The position numbers were made by a program, and so were the translations under genes. This document shows positions 53,846 through 63,533 of a DNA stretch of 64,000 bases, one piece after another (position 1 is the first letter of the stretch; each line of letters begins with the position of its first letter). The notes under the pieces were generated by a model, which saw only the letters and a program-made list of their open reading frames with translations, had not been told where the DNA came from and ran no database searches. This DNA comes from Longitalea arenae (GTDB lineage: Bacteria; Bacteroidota; Bacteroidia; Chitinophagales; Chitinophagaceae). Location of the stretch: positions 1-64,000 of the forward strand of contig NZ_JAFFJX010000017.1 in NCBI RefSeq assembly GCF_016924755.1, read 5' to 3'.

Positions 53846-56800
53846 ATGGAAAATTTTAAACGGGGCCTTTCGTCCCGGAGGCATTGCTTTGTCTTCAAAT
53901 ACCTGCTGGCGATTACCCTGTACATACTGCCGCTCACATTGATCTCGCTTCGCCTCAAGGCAGGTGGAGGGCTCAACGATAAATACACAAACAACCGCTT
54001 TTCCCTGATCATAACCGGCAAAATAACTGACGACAAAGGCCTACCGCTCGCCGAGGTCACCATCGCCGAAAGAGGTACCAACAATATCACTATGTCGAAA
54101 GCAGATGGTACGTTTACCATAACGGTTGTAAATGATAAGGCGGTACTCGTTATTTCCCATGTCGGCTACACAGGACAGGAAGTTGCTGTGAAAGGCCGGC
54201 AACATCTGGAGGTGAGATTAGTGCTTTCTTCCCTCTCAATGGACAGTACCATTGTGGTTGGTTACGGCAAACAGAAGAAACAAAGTCTGGTAGGTGCCAT
54301 CTCACAGGTAAAAGGAGACGTTTTGCAAAGAACCGGGGGTGTTTCGAGCCTCGGCGCCGCATTAACGGGAAATTTACCTGGCGTAATAACCGTTGCAACA
54401 CAAGGCACGCCGGGTGCCGAAGATCCGAAGATCTATATCCGGGGCCAAAGTACCTGGAATAACAGCGATCCGCTGATCCTAGTAGACGGTATTGAACGGC
54501 CGATGAACAGCGTAGACATTGGTTCTGTGGAAACTATTTCCGTTTTGAAAGACGCTTCCGCTACTGCCGTTTTTGGCGTTAAAGGCGCTAATGGAGTAAT
54601 TCTCATCACCACCAAACGGGGCAGGGAAGGGAAAGCCGAGATTCGTTTTACCGGTAACGCTACCGTGAAAGTTCCTTCCAAACTGGCCAGTAAACACGAT
54701 GCTTACGATGCCATCAGGATCCGTGATCTGGCCATTGAACGTGAATTAGGCGTTTCACCCGCTTCCTGGTACAGCTATGTTCCCTATGCAGAACTTGAGA
54801 AATACCGCAATCCGGCAAACCAGGCAGAAGCAGAGCGTTATCCAAATATCGACTGGCAGGATCAATTGGTGAAAAAACATGTAATGTCTTATAATGGCAG
54901 TCTGAATGTTTCCGGCGGTTCTCCGCTCGTGAAATACTTCACTGCTGTAGACTATTTGCATGAAGGCGATATTATCAAGAAGATAGACAATGGGAAATCA
55001 TATAAACCCGGTTATGGTTTCGACCGCGTAAATGCCCGTACCAACCTAGATTTCAATTTGACCAAAACAACGGTGCTCACCGCTAACGTAGCCGGTTCAT
55101 ACGGCGTAAAGCAGGATGCTTATGGGCAGGATAGCTGGGAGTACCGCATCTGGCAAAGTATTTACAATAATGCGCCCAATATTTATTATCCCCGTTATTC
55201 AGATGGCGGATGGGGCTACTTTCCCTTAGAGACGGTATCTACCATTAATTCATTGGCCGTAATGGGTAATAATGGGGTGCGCAAAACGACCACTACCCGC
55301 ATTACAACAGACTTTACGGTTAGGCAGGACCTGGGTGCATTATTGAAGGGACTGGCTGCAAAGGGTACACTTTCTTTCGATAATTCTTTCGTTTCGCAAG
55401 GCGGCATTTACGACAATGGCAATATTCAACAGGAATACATTGATCCGGTAACCGGTGAAAAAAAATATAGCCAGTATTTAGGAACAAATCAGTTCGACTG
55501 GATCTCTCCACGGTGGAATCCTAATGTTGATGCCGTGCAAAACGGCTCCACATACCGGAAATTGTTCTACCAGTTACAGATCGACTATGCGCGCCGCTTT
55601 GGCAAACACGATGTAACAGCCATGGGTATGTTCAGCCGCGACAAATATGCGACCGGAAGTGAGTTTGAGCATTTTCGCGAAGATTGGGTGAGCCGGATTA
55701 CCTACAATTATGATGGCAGGTATTTTGCCGAATTCAATGGCGCCTATAACGGATCCGAGAAATTTGGTCCCAACTACCGTTTTGCCTTTTTCCCCTCAGC
55801 AGCGGTAGGGTGGATGATCAGCAACGAACGATTTCTGCAAAACCAGACCTTTCTCAATACCTTGAAGCTGCGGGCTTCTTATGGGCAGGTGGGCAACGAT
55901 AATGTGAATGGCCGCTGGCTCTATATGACCACCTGGACCTATGGTGGCAATACGCCATTGGGATCCTCTGCAGGGCAGAACAGTCCTTATACCTGGTGGT
56001 CTGAGGCAAGGGCAAGCGTTGGTAACCCCGATATTCATTGGGAGAAAGTAACAAAGACCAATTTCGGGCTCGACTATGCATTATGGAACGGCTTATTGTC
56101 GGGCAGTGTAGAGGTTTTTAACGATTATCGCACTGATATCCTTTTAGCCGGTAATTCCAGGTCGGTGCCTTCTTATTTCGGCGTTCAACCAGCTACTGCC
56201 AATGTAGGTAAGGTGCGTAACAAAGGTTATGAAATTGAAATTCGGGTTAGTAAGACCTTGCCCAAAGGCATTCGCTTATGGGCAAATCTTGCCATGACAC
56301 ATGCCAGGGATAAGATCATAGAAGGCGAAGATGCTCTCTTATTGGATGATTACCAGAAAAGGGCGGGGAAGTCGATTGGCCAGGCTTATTCCTATGTAAG
56401 CAGCGGTTTTTATAATACCTGGGATGAAGTTTATGGCAGTACAAGACTGAATACGTACGACAATCAGAAATTGCCCGGCAACCTGAATATGATAGACTAC
56501 AATGCCGACGGCGTAATCGATAATAAAGATGCAGTGCCTTATGGTTATCCCGAACGGCCCCAAAACACCTATAATGCTACCGTTGGTGTTGAATGGAAGG
56601 GATTCAGCGCCTTTGTTCAGTTCTATGGAGTAAATAACATTAACCGCTATCTGCAATTGGTCAGTTTCTCGGGGCAGTACCATTACGACAATGTATATAA
56701 ACAGGGCTCTTACTGGACGAAAGATAATCCAAATGCCGATGTGCCCATGCCGCGTTATGCCAGTGTAATGCCCTATTATGGCACCACCTATTTATACGAT

Positions 56801-57016
56801 GGTTCCTATTTGCGATTGAAGAATGCAGAGATCGCATACACGTTTAAGCTGTCGCAGCTGAAGCGTATTGGCATTAACGCCTTAAGAATGTACCTGAATG
56901 GCGATAACCTGATACTCTGGACGAAAATGCCCGACGATCGCGAAGTAAGTATGGGCGCAGCCACTGCATATCCCACTATCAGGCGCTTCAACCTGGGATG
57001 TAATTTCACTTTTTAA
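53846..57016 (+). CDS. susC: SusC/RagA-family TonB-linked outer membrane transporter (first copy)
   Basis: 1056 residues. Hydrophobic signal at about 17-37, then the carboxypeptidase-regulatory-like domain (about 50-120; GLPLAEVTIAERGTNN, VISHVGYTGQEV), the TonB plug (VVGYGKQKKQSLVGAISQV, IYIRGQSTW, LVDGIERPMNS, VFGVKGANGVILITTKRG) and a long beta-barrel with the usual C-terminal Phe (NLGCNFTF). It imports oligosaccharides released at the surface, with the SusD partner as a lid. It starts 321 bp after GH43, with a leader hairpin, so it may be expressed at a different level from the enzymes. Confidence 0.93.
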   Translation: MENFKRGLSSRRHCFVFKYLLAITLYILPLTLISLRLKAGGGLNDKYTNNRFSLIITGKITDDKGLPLAEVTIAERGTNNITMSKADGTFTITVVNDKAVLVISHVGYTGQEVAVKGRQHLEVRLVLSSLSMDSTIVVGYGKQKKQSLVGAISQVKGDVLQRTGGVSSLGAALTGNLPGVITVATQGTPGAEDPKIYIRGQSTWNNSDPLILVDGIERPMNSVDIGSVETISVLKDASATAVFGVKGANGVILITTKRGREGKAEIRFTGNATVKVPSKLASKHDAYDAIRIRDLAIERELGVSPASWYSYVPYAELEKYRNPANQAEAERYPNIDWQDQLVKKHVMSYNGSLNVSGGSPLVKYFTAVDYLHEGDIIKKIDNGKSYKPGYGFDRVNARTNLDFNLTKTTVLTANVAGSYGVKQDAYGQDSWEYRIWQSIYNNAPNIYYPRYSDGGWGYFPLETVSTINSLAVMGNNGVRKTTTTRITTDFTVRQDLGALLKGLAAKGTLSFDNSFVSQGGIYDNGNIQQEYIDPVTGEKKYSQYLGTNQFDWISPRWNPNVDAVQNGSTYRKLFYQLQIDYARRFGKHDVTAMGMFSRDKYATGSEFEHFREDWVSRITYNYDGRYFAEFNGAYNGSEKFGPNYRFAFFPSAAVGWMISNERFLQNQTFLNTLKLRASYGQVGNDNVNGRWLYMTTWTYGGNTPLGSSAGQNSPYTWWSEARASVGNPDIHWEKVTKTNFGLDYALWNGLLSGSVEVFNDYRTDILLAGNSRSVPSYFGVQPATANVGKVRNKGYEIEIRVSKTLPKGIRLWANLAMTHARDKIIEGEDALLLDDYQKRAGKSIGQAYSYVSSGFYNTWDEVYGSTRLNTYDNQKLPGNLNMIDYNADGVIDNKDAVPYGYPERPQNTYNATVGVEWKGFSAFVQFYGVNNINRYLQLVSFSGQYHYDNVYKQGSYWTKDNPNADVPMPRYASVMPYYGTTYLYDGSYLRLKNAEIAYTFKLSQLKRIGINALRMYLNGDNLILWTKMPDDREVSMGAATAYPTIRRFNLGCNFTF

Positions 57017-57027
57017 AAGCTTGCTAT

Positions 57028-58842
57028 ATGAGAAGGTCTTCATACGTAATTATAACCTGTATCTTATTTGCAGTAACGGCCTTGCCTGCCTGCAAACGCT
57101 ACCTTGACCGGGCGCCGGCAGCAGATGTTTCACCAACCGATGCATTTATAAATTTTACAAACTTCCAGGGTTTTACGGAAGAAATATATTCCCTGGTTCC
57201 CGAATACACGAGCAAAACCTGGGCTTGTGACTGGATCCTGGGCGACGAGATCATTCATAAAACGGGGGTGACCTGGTTAAATGAACAATTGGATAATGGC
57301 GATTCCTGGTCCTGGACTACCGGCGAATGGATCTCATGGCTGGATGCACCAAATTATAATCCCGACCCAACCACGGGTTTTGGCAAAGGCCTGTGGCCGA
57401 ACTCCTGGTATGGCATTCATAAAGCAAACCTGGGATTGGCTAACCTGGATCAACTGGAAGGTACACAGGAAGAAAAGGATTTGATCAAAGGGCAGTTATT
57501 GTTTTTCCGCGGCTGGTTTCATTTTGAGTTAATGACCTATTGGGGCGGGCTCCCATACATCGATACGGTTTTGTCGCCCAGTTCGAAATTGAATTTGCCG
57601 CGTCTGCCATACCAGGAGATGGCTGAACGCGTAGCTGAAGACCTCAGAGCAGCAGCCGAACTCCTGCCTGTGAATTGGGATAATACAGAAGCAGGCAAGG
57701 CAACCCTGGGTAAAAATCAACTGCGAATAACAAAAGTGGCTGCACTGGGCTACCTGGGTAAGAATTACCTCTATGCTGGCAGCCCCTTAATGAACCGGGC
57801 ATCCACAGGAAACGCAGGTTATAATGTGGATTATTGCAGGAAAGCGGCCGATGCATTTGCTGCCTTGTTGAAACTGGTCGATAATGGTGCGACCTGGATC
57901 AGGTTAATTGATTTTAGCCGTTACAGTGATCTTTTCTATACCAATGGCGGAAGTTTTATTCCCGGCTACCCCGAAGCCATTTTTCAGAATCCCGTGTATA
58001 GCGCCTGGTTTGCCGGTTGTCCATGGGGGCCAAGCTCCATTTTTGCCGAAGGAAATATCGGCGGAGGTTATGCCTCACCGAATGCAAGGTTTGTTGAGAA
58101 CTATGGTATGGCCAACGGTTTGCCGATCGATGATCCACAGTCTGGTTACGATCCTGCCAATCCCTGGGTGAATCGTGACCCACGTTTTTATCATGACATT
58201 GTGATTGATAAAGACCAGATAATAAAAGGGTCTGCACCCGCCGATAAAGAAAAGTTCCGCTATGCCAACCTGTCTAATACCGGATTCAGCCGTGATCATT
58301 CGGCGATCGGACGAACCGGTTATTTGCTGAGGAAGCTTACGCCAATGACAGCCAATAATATCGACAATTTCCCCAACAATTACATGCACCTGTCTTATAT
58401 GCGCCTGGCCGATGTTTACCTGATGTATGCTGAGGCCGTATTACAGGGCTATGGGGCTGCAACCAGCACGGGCCCTAATTATATTACTCCCGAAGATGCA
58501 CTCAACAAAATAAGGGACCGTTGCGGCGCCGGTAGGGTTGCTGCAAAGTATGTGGCTGATAAGGATAAGTTCATGAGTGAGATCATTCGTGAGCGTGCCA
58601 TGGAACTGGGCTTTGAAGAAGAGTTCCGCTATAACGACCTGCGCAGGTGGCTGCTTGCCGGGCAGCTGAAGTACAGGGAAAAAACTGCAATAGACTTCGA
58701 TCGGGATGGTAATGGCAAACCGGTGAACATAAGAGAAAGAGTGTTGGTGACGCGCAAATTTGAAGATAAGAATTACTGGTTACCGTTGAAGATAAACGAT
58801 GTAAATCTATACATATCGTTCAGCCAGAACCCCGGGTACTGA
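57028..58842 (+). CDS. susD: SusD/RagB-family glycan-binding lipoprotein (first copy)
   Basis: 604 residues. Lipobox LPAC puts the lipid anchor on Cys22. The SusD features are the tetratricopeptide-like N-terminus (FTEEIYSLVPEY, GIHKANLGLANLDQL, RGWFHFELMTYWGGLPYID) and the late MRLADVYLMYAEAVLQGY, PEDALNKIRDRCG and RERAMELGFEEEFRYNDLRRW motifs. It binds the target glycan at the outer surface and caps SusC. It follows SusC by only 11 bp, so the two are one unit. Confidence 0.93.
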   Translation: MRRSSYVIITCILFAVTALPACKRYLDRAPAADVSPTDAFINFTNFQGFTEEIYSLVPEYTSKTWACDWILGDEIIHKTGVTWLNEQLDNGDSWSWTTGEWISWLDAPNYNPDPTTGFGKGLWPNSWYGIHKANLGLANLDQLEGTQEEKDLIKGQLLFFRGWFHFELMTYWGGLPYIDTVLSPSSKLNLPRLPYQEMAERVAEDLRAAAELLPVNWDNTEAGKATLGKNQLRITKVAALGYLGKNYLYAGSPLMNRASTGNAGYNVDYCRKAADAFAALLKLVDNGATWIRLIDFSRYSDLFYTNGGSFIPGYPEAIFQNPVYSAWFAGCPWGPSSIFAEGNIGGGYASPNARFVENYGMANGLPIDDPQSGYDPANPWVNRDPRFYHDIVIDKDQIIKGSAPADKEKFRYANLSNTGFSRDHSAIGRTGYLLRKLTPMTANNIDNFPNNYMHLSYMRLADVYLMYAEAVLQGYGAATSTGPNYITPEDALNKIRDRCGAGRVAAKYVADKDKFMSEIIRERAMELGFEEEFRYNDLRRWLLAGQLKYREKTAIDFDRDGNGKPVNIRERVLVTRKFEDKNYWLPLKINDVNLYISFSQNPGY

Positions 58843-58875
58843 TCGCCTTTCTTCCTAAAGCTTAAAAGCAAAATA

Positions 58876-61689
58876 ATGAAAAACACTATACTGCTTGCAA
58901 TGCTGATCAGCTTCGGATTGAGTTTGAATATGAATGTTCAGGCTCAGGAGCGGGCAGTCAGCAACAACAATTCAACCGAGGCTGCCGGCGACTCCCTGGT
59001 GCATGTGGCGTATAAGAGCGTTCACAGGAAAGATCTGCCTGCTGCTGTCTCCATATTGAATCCGCCTCAATACCTCGACAAACATTACGGAACCTATGCG
59101 TTGGAAGGAGCAGCTGCGTTTGTAGGAGGCAGTAATCTTTGGAATATGGGTACGGCGCTGGTGCTCATAGACGGGGTGCCCCGTTCAATCAATGATATTA
59201 CAGCAAACGAAATTGAACAAATTAGTTTTTTAAAGGGAGCAAATGCCATTGTATTATATGGTAGCCGGGCGGCAAACGGCGTAATGCTGATAAGTACTAA
59301 ACGCGGCAAGCCAGGCCTGAGCCAGATCAATGTACGCGCCAATAGCGGAATAAATGTGCCGAAATCATACCCGGATTATTTAGGGTCGGCGGAGTACATG
59401 GATTACTACAATCAGGCGCTGCGAAACGATGGTTTGCCCGCATTGTATGCCGACTCAACCATTGCACGTTATGCCGCGCATACCAATCCCTATCGTTATC
59501 CTGACATTAACTATTTTTCCCCGCAATATTTACGCAAATTCTATAATACGCATTCTGCCAATGCCGAATTTTCGAGTGGCACTGAGCGGGCTCGTTTTTA
59601 TGCATTGGCCGGTTTTCAAAACCAGAATTCACTGCTCAATTTCGGGGAAGGCAAAAATGAGCACAATACCCGCCTCAACTTACGGGGTAATATTGATCTG
59701 AAATTGAACGATCTCATAAGCACTTATGTCAACGTATCTACGGTTTTTTACACCAATCGAAATGCATTGGGCAATTACTGGCAGCGCGCCGACAGCTTGC
59801 AGCCCCACCGGTTTGCGCCGCTGATTCCAATAAGTGCTGTTTCACCCGATGCAAAGGAGGCACAGACGCTGGTGAAAGGCAGCCGGAATATTATCGATGG
59901 CCAGTATCTGCTGAGCGGAACCCAGCAGTTCCTTACCAATCCCATTTCCGATGTATATGCAGCCGGCTATAATAAATTTACCAGTCGCCAGTTCCAATAT
60001 ACAAGCGGCATCGATGTTGATCTCAGGAATGTAACGAAAGGACTGTCTTTACATGGGCAAATGAGCATCGATTACTCCAATACCTATAACGAATCTGTTA
60101 ATAATACCTACGCTATTTATGTTCCTGCATGGAGTAATGTTGCAGGTGTAGATACTATCATGCAACTATCCAGGTATAATAAAGACAGTAAAACGGGTAC
60201 CCAGAACCTGAGTAATACATGGAGCGACCAACTGATCGATTTCAACCTGCACCTCGACTATGTAAATACTTTCAGGCAAAAGCATAACCTGTCGGCTATG
60301 TTAATGGCAGATGGCCTGCGGCGCCGGCAAACCGGCGATTACCAGTACCGCACCAATGCCAATGCAGGACTGCAATTAGGGTACAATTATGACCATCGGT
60401 ATTACGCCGAATTTAGTGGCGCTGTTGTTAATTCTACGAAGTTGCCGGTTGGCAAACGCGTGGCCTTCTCGCCAACTGCAAGCCTGGGATGGCTGCTGAG
60501 TGAAGAAAATTTCATGAAAGGATGGGGCGCGATTGACCGATTAAAATTAACGGCAGCTGCGGGTATTGTAAATACCGATCTCGATTTTGCTGTCAACAGT
60601 TACTATTTGTATAACGCCGTTTATTCACCAACCGCTTTTTTTTCATGGGCCGATGGCACTTATACCAACCGCACCACCACCATCTCGCGGGGCGAAAATC
60701 TGGATCTGACCTATGCCAAAAGAAAAGAAGTGAACCTGGCTATCGAAGGCGCTTTGTTTAAAGGCCAGATCGACTTCCTTGCCAGTTTGTTCTATATTAA
60801 AAAAGATGGAATGCCGGTACAGAACTATAGCCTGTATCCCGGTTACTTTTTTACAGTTTTCCCCGAAACATCCTTCGTGCCCTACACCAACTTTGCCGCC
60901 AGCCGTTACCAGGGACTTGACTTTCAGTTAAACTTCCATAAAAGGGTAGGCGCGGTTAAACTCACTATCGGAACAGCCGGCACTTATATAAATACAAAAG
61001 CCCTGAAACGCGATGAACTGTTTACAGATAGCTATCGAAATCGTGCAGGTAAACCGGTAGATGCCATATTTGGCCTGCTCAGTCAGGGACTGTTTGCCGA
61101 TCAAAAGGAAATAGATGATCATGAAACGCAAAAATTCGGAACGGTAAAAGCAGGCGACATCAGGTATATAGACCAAAATGGCGATCAGGTAATTGACGAG
61201 CGTGACGAGGTAATGATAGGCCGTTGGGGCAGTCCTTTCACCGGCGGTATAAACATTACAGCGCAATGGAAAGATCTTACCCTCTTTGTATTGGGAACCG
61301 CATCCCTGGGCGGAACAGCCATCAGGAGCGGCGACTATTATTGGGTAACCGGCGCCGTTAAATACTCTGCAGTGGTTCGCGATAGCTGGACGGAGAATAC
61401 AAAAAATACGGCCACTTATCCCCGTTTGTCAACGCTCGGCAGTGGTAACAATTTCCGGAATTCCGATTTCTGGACCTACAGCACCGACCGGTTCAATATT
61501 TCAAAGGTGCAGTTAACCTGGGCCTTCCCCAAAAAATTACTGCAGCAATCTTTTGTAAAAGGATTGAACTTCTATGTGAGTGGCACTGATCTGCTCACCA
61601 TAGCCAAAAACAGGAGCATCCTGGAATTGAACATCGGTTCCCTGCCGCAAACACGCTTTTACAATGTTGGTGTTAAAGGAGAATTTTAG
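58876..61689 (+). CDS. susC: SusC-like TonB-linked transporter lacking the N-terminal regulatory domain (second copy)
   Basis: 937 residues, about 120 shorter than the first SusC. The signal peptide (MKNTILLAMLISFGLSLNMN) is followed almost at once by the plug (ALVLIDGVPRSINDITANEI, FLKGANAIVLYGSRAANGV, ISTKRGKPGLSQI). The carboxypeptidase-regulatory-like domain is absent. The barrel is complete and ends VGVKGEF. Short SusC proteins of this type are known in multi-pair loci. It probably carries a different oligosaccharide size or branch pattern. It starts 33 bp after the first SusD. Confidence 0.9.
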   Translation: MKNTILLAMLISFGLSLNMNVQAQERAVSNNNSTEAAGDSLVHVAYKSVHRKDLPAAVSILNPPQYLDKHYGTYALEGAAAFVGGSNLWNMGTALVLIDGVPRSINDITANEIEQISFLKGANAIVLYGSRAANGVMLISTKRGKPGLSQINVRANSGINVPKSYPDYLGSAEYMDYYNQALRNDGLPALYADSTIARYAAHTNPYRYPDINYFSPQYLRKFYNTHSANAEFSSGTERARFYALAGFQNQNSLLNFGEGKNEHNTRLNLRGNIDLKLNDLISTYVNVSTVFYTNRNALGNYWQRADSLQPHRFAPLIPISAVSPDAKEAQTLVKGSRNIIDGQYLLSGTQQFLTNPISDVYAAGYNKFTSRQFQYTSGIDVDLRNVTKGLSLHGQMSIDYSNTYNESVNNTYAIYVPAWSNVAGVDTIMQLSRYNKDSKTGTQNLSNTWSDQLIDFNLHLDYVNTFRQKHNLSAMLMADGLRRRQTGDYQYRTNANAGLQLGYNYDHRYYAEFSGAVVNSTKLPVGKRVAFSPTASLGWLLSEENFMKGWGAIDRLKLTAAAGIVNTDLDFAVNSYYLYNAVYSPTAFFSWADGTYTNRTTTISRGENLDLTYAKRKEVNLAIEGALFKGQIDFLASLFYIKKDGMPVQNYSLYPGYFFTVFPETSFVPYTNFAASRYQGLDFQLNFHKRVGAVKLTIGTAGTYINTKALKRDELFTDSYRNRAGKPVDAIFGLLSQGLFADQKEIDDHETQKFGTVKAGDIRYIDQNGDQVIDERDEVMIGRWGSPFTGGINITAQWKDLTLFVLGTASLGGTAIRSGDYYWVTGAVKYSAVVRDSWTENTKNTATYPRLSTLGSGNNFRNSDFWTYSTDRFNISKVQLTWAFPKKLLQQSFVKGLNFYVSGTDLLTIAKNRSILELNIGSLPQTRFYNVGVKGEF

Positions 61690-61711
61690 GCTTTTACTGA
61701 AAAAAAATTAT

Positions 61712-63463
61712 ATGAAAGCTATAGTATACATGTTGGCGTTAAGTTTAGTTTTTTGCAGTTGCAAAAAGATACTGTCTCCCGCCGATGAAAATAACCGTGC
61801 GTTAAGCGATATCTATAATGACGCTGCATTTGCCGAAGGGCTTTTATTGAATGGGTATGTAAGACTTCCGCTGGGCAGCTATTCATTCAATGATGTAGCT
61901 ACAGACGATGCCGTATCAAATAACCCAAACAATAATTACCGGTTAATGGCTACCGGCAACTGGTCGTCCATTAACAACCCAATGGAACAATGGACGGGTG
62001 CTTTTGCTGCCATCCAGTATTTGAATCTGATACTGCAGGAAGCCGACCAGGTAAACTGGGCCACGTCGGGACAATACACCAAAGAAATGTTCAATGACCG
62101 GGTTAAAGGAGAAGCTTATGGCCTGCGGGCCTTGTTTATGTATTATTTATTGCAGGCACATGGTGGCTGGTCAACCGGCAACAGCTTGTTGGGCGTGCCC
62201 ATTTTAACGGAGCCGCTGCATGGTAGATCTGATTTCAAATTGCCCCGTAATACATTTGAAGAATGCGTTCAGCAGATCTATAAAGACCTGGATCTGGCCG
62301 AAAGCTATCTGCCGCTCGATTTCGTGAATATTACTTCGGTGAGCAGCATACCGGCAAAATATGCCGGTAAAACAACCCTGTCAGATTACAATCGCGTGTT
62401 CGGAGCATATAATGCGCAGCGAATGACTGCACGTATCGTCAAAGGCATCCGGGCGAAACTGTCCTTACTGGCTGCCAGTCCTGCTTTCAGCCAGGGAACA
62501 ACCGTTACATGGGCAAAAGCGGCAGATGATGCAGCAGCGGTGCTTGACCTCATTGGAGGAATAGGGGGTATGGCCAATAACGGGGTGTATTGGTATGCCA
62601 GCCGCAATGCAGGTGAAATAAACGGGTTGGCGGCAGGGCAAAATCCGAAGGAAGTGCTTTGGCGGGGCAATGTAGGTGATGGCAATAACCTGGAAAGAGA
62701 CAATTATCCGCCAACGCTGTATGGCAATGGGCGGGTAAACCCCACCCAGAACCTGGTGGATGCTTTCCCTATGGCCAATGGTTATCCTGTTACAGATGCC
62801 GCCAGCGGTTACGATCCGAACAATCCGTACAATAACCGCGATCCGCGTTTAGCGCTATACATCGTGGTGAATGGAAGTAAGATGGGGCCGGGCGGGTCTA
62901 CCATTTATACCAGCATTGGCACTTCAAATGATGGATTGAATGCTATTTCTACTTCCACCCGAACCGGCTTTTATATGCGCAAGTTGTTGCGTGAAGATGT
63001 AAACCTTAACCCGGCAAGCACAAACACCCAACGGCATTACGTGCCCTACATAAGATACACAGAACTGTTCCTCACCTATGCTGAAGCTGCCAATGAAGCC
63101 TGGGGGCCCGACGGCAAGGGAACACATACCTATTCAGCTCGCGAGGTCATTGCTGCAATCCGCAAAAGAGCAGGCATTACCCAGCCCGATAATTATCTGT
63201 CGGGTATCAGCAGCAAAGAAGAAATGAGAAAGCTGATCCATAATGAAAGGCGCCTCGAACTTTGTTTTGAAGGATTCCGGTTCTGGGACCTGCGGCGATG
63301 GAAGGAAAACCTTACCGAGCCTGCAAAAGGGGTTAGTATAAATAACAATATGTACACGGTTACTGCTGTTGAGAACAGGCAGTATGCCGGTTATATGTAT
63401 TATGGTCCCCTGCCTTACAACGATGTATTGAAACAAGACCTGTTACAAAATAACGGATGGTAA
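61712..63463 (+). CDS. susD: SusD/RagB-family lipoprotein (second copy)
   Basis: 583 residues from ATG 61712, 22 bp after the second SusC stop; the frame opens earlier (61664), but that start lies inside SusC. The signal ends VFCSCKK, with Cys15 or Cys17 as lipid anchor. SusD motifs: FAEGLLLNGYVRLPLG, AAIQYLNLILQEAD, VKGEAYGLRALFMYYLLQAHGGW, YIRYTELFLTYAEAANEAWG, AREVIAAIRKRAGI, ERRLELCFEGFRFWDLRRW. It forms the second importer with its SusC partner and shows low similarity to the first SusD, so the two pairs probably bind different ligands. Confidence 0.92.
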   Translation: MKAIVYMLALSLVFCSCKKILSPADENNRALSDIYNDAAFAEGLLLNGYVRLPLGSYSFNDVATDDAVSNNPNNNYRLMATGNWSSINNPMEQWTGAFAAIQYLNLILQEADQVNWATSGQYTKEMFNDRVKGEAYGLRALFMYYLLQAHGGWSTGNSLLGVPILTEPLHGRSDFKLPRNTFEECVQQIYKDLDLAESYLPLDFVNITSVSSIPAKYAGKTTLSDYNRVFGAYNAQRMTARIVKGIRAKLSLLAASPAFSQGTTVTWAKAADDAAAVLDLIGGIGGMANNGVYWYASRNAGEINGLAAGQNPKEVLWRGNVGDGNNLERDNYPPTLYGNGRVNPTQNLVDAFPMANGYPVTDAASGYDPNNPYNNRDPRLALYIVVNGSKMGPGGSTIYTSIGTSNDGLNAISTSTRTGFYMRKLLREDVNLNPASTNTQRHYVPYIRYTELFLTYAEAANEAWGPDGKGTHTYSAREVIAAIRKRAGITQPDNYLSGISSKEEMRKLIHNERRLELCFEGFRFWDLRRWKENLTEPAKGVSINNNMYTVTAVENRQYAGYMYYGPLPYNDVLKQDLLQNNGW

Positions 63464-63533
63464 AGCGTGTTTTTAAACCCAACAAAGACAAATGGTAAGT
63501 TCCATCCGGCCAAAACACCATAAAAATTTACAG

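Noticed and set aside
61664-61711. Earlier start for the second SusD
   Set aside because: It overlaps the SusC coding end and would put charged residues before the lipoprotein signal.
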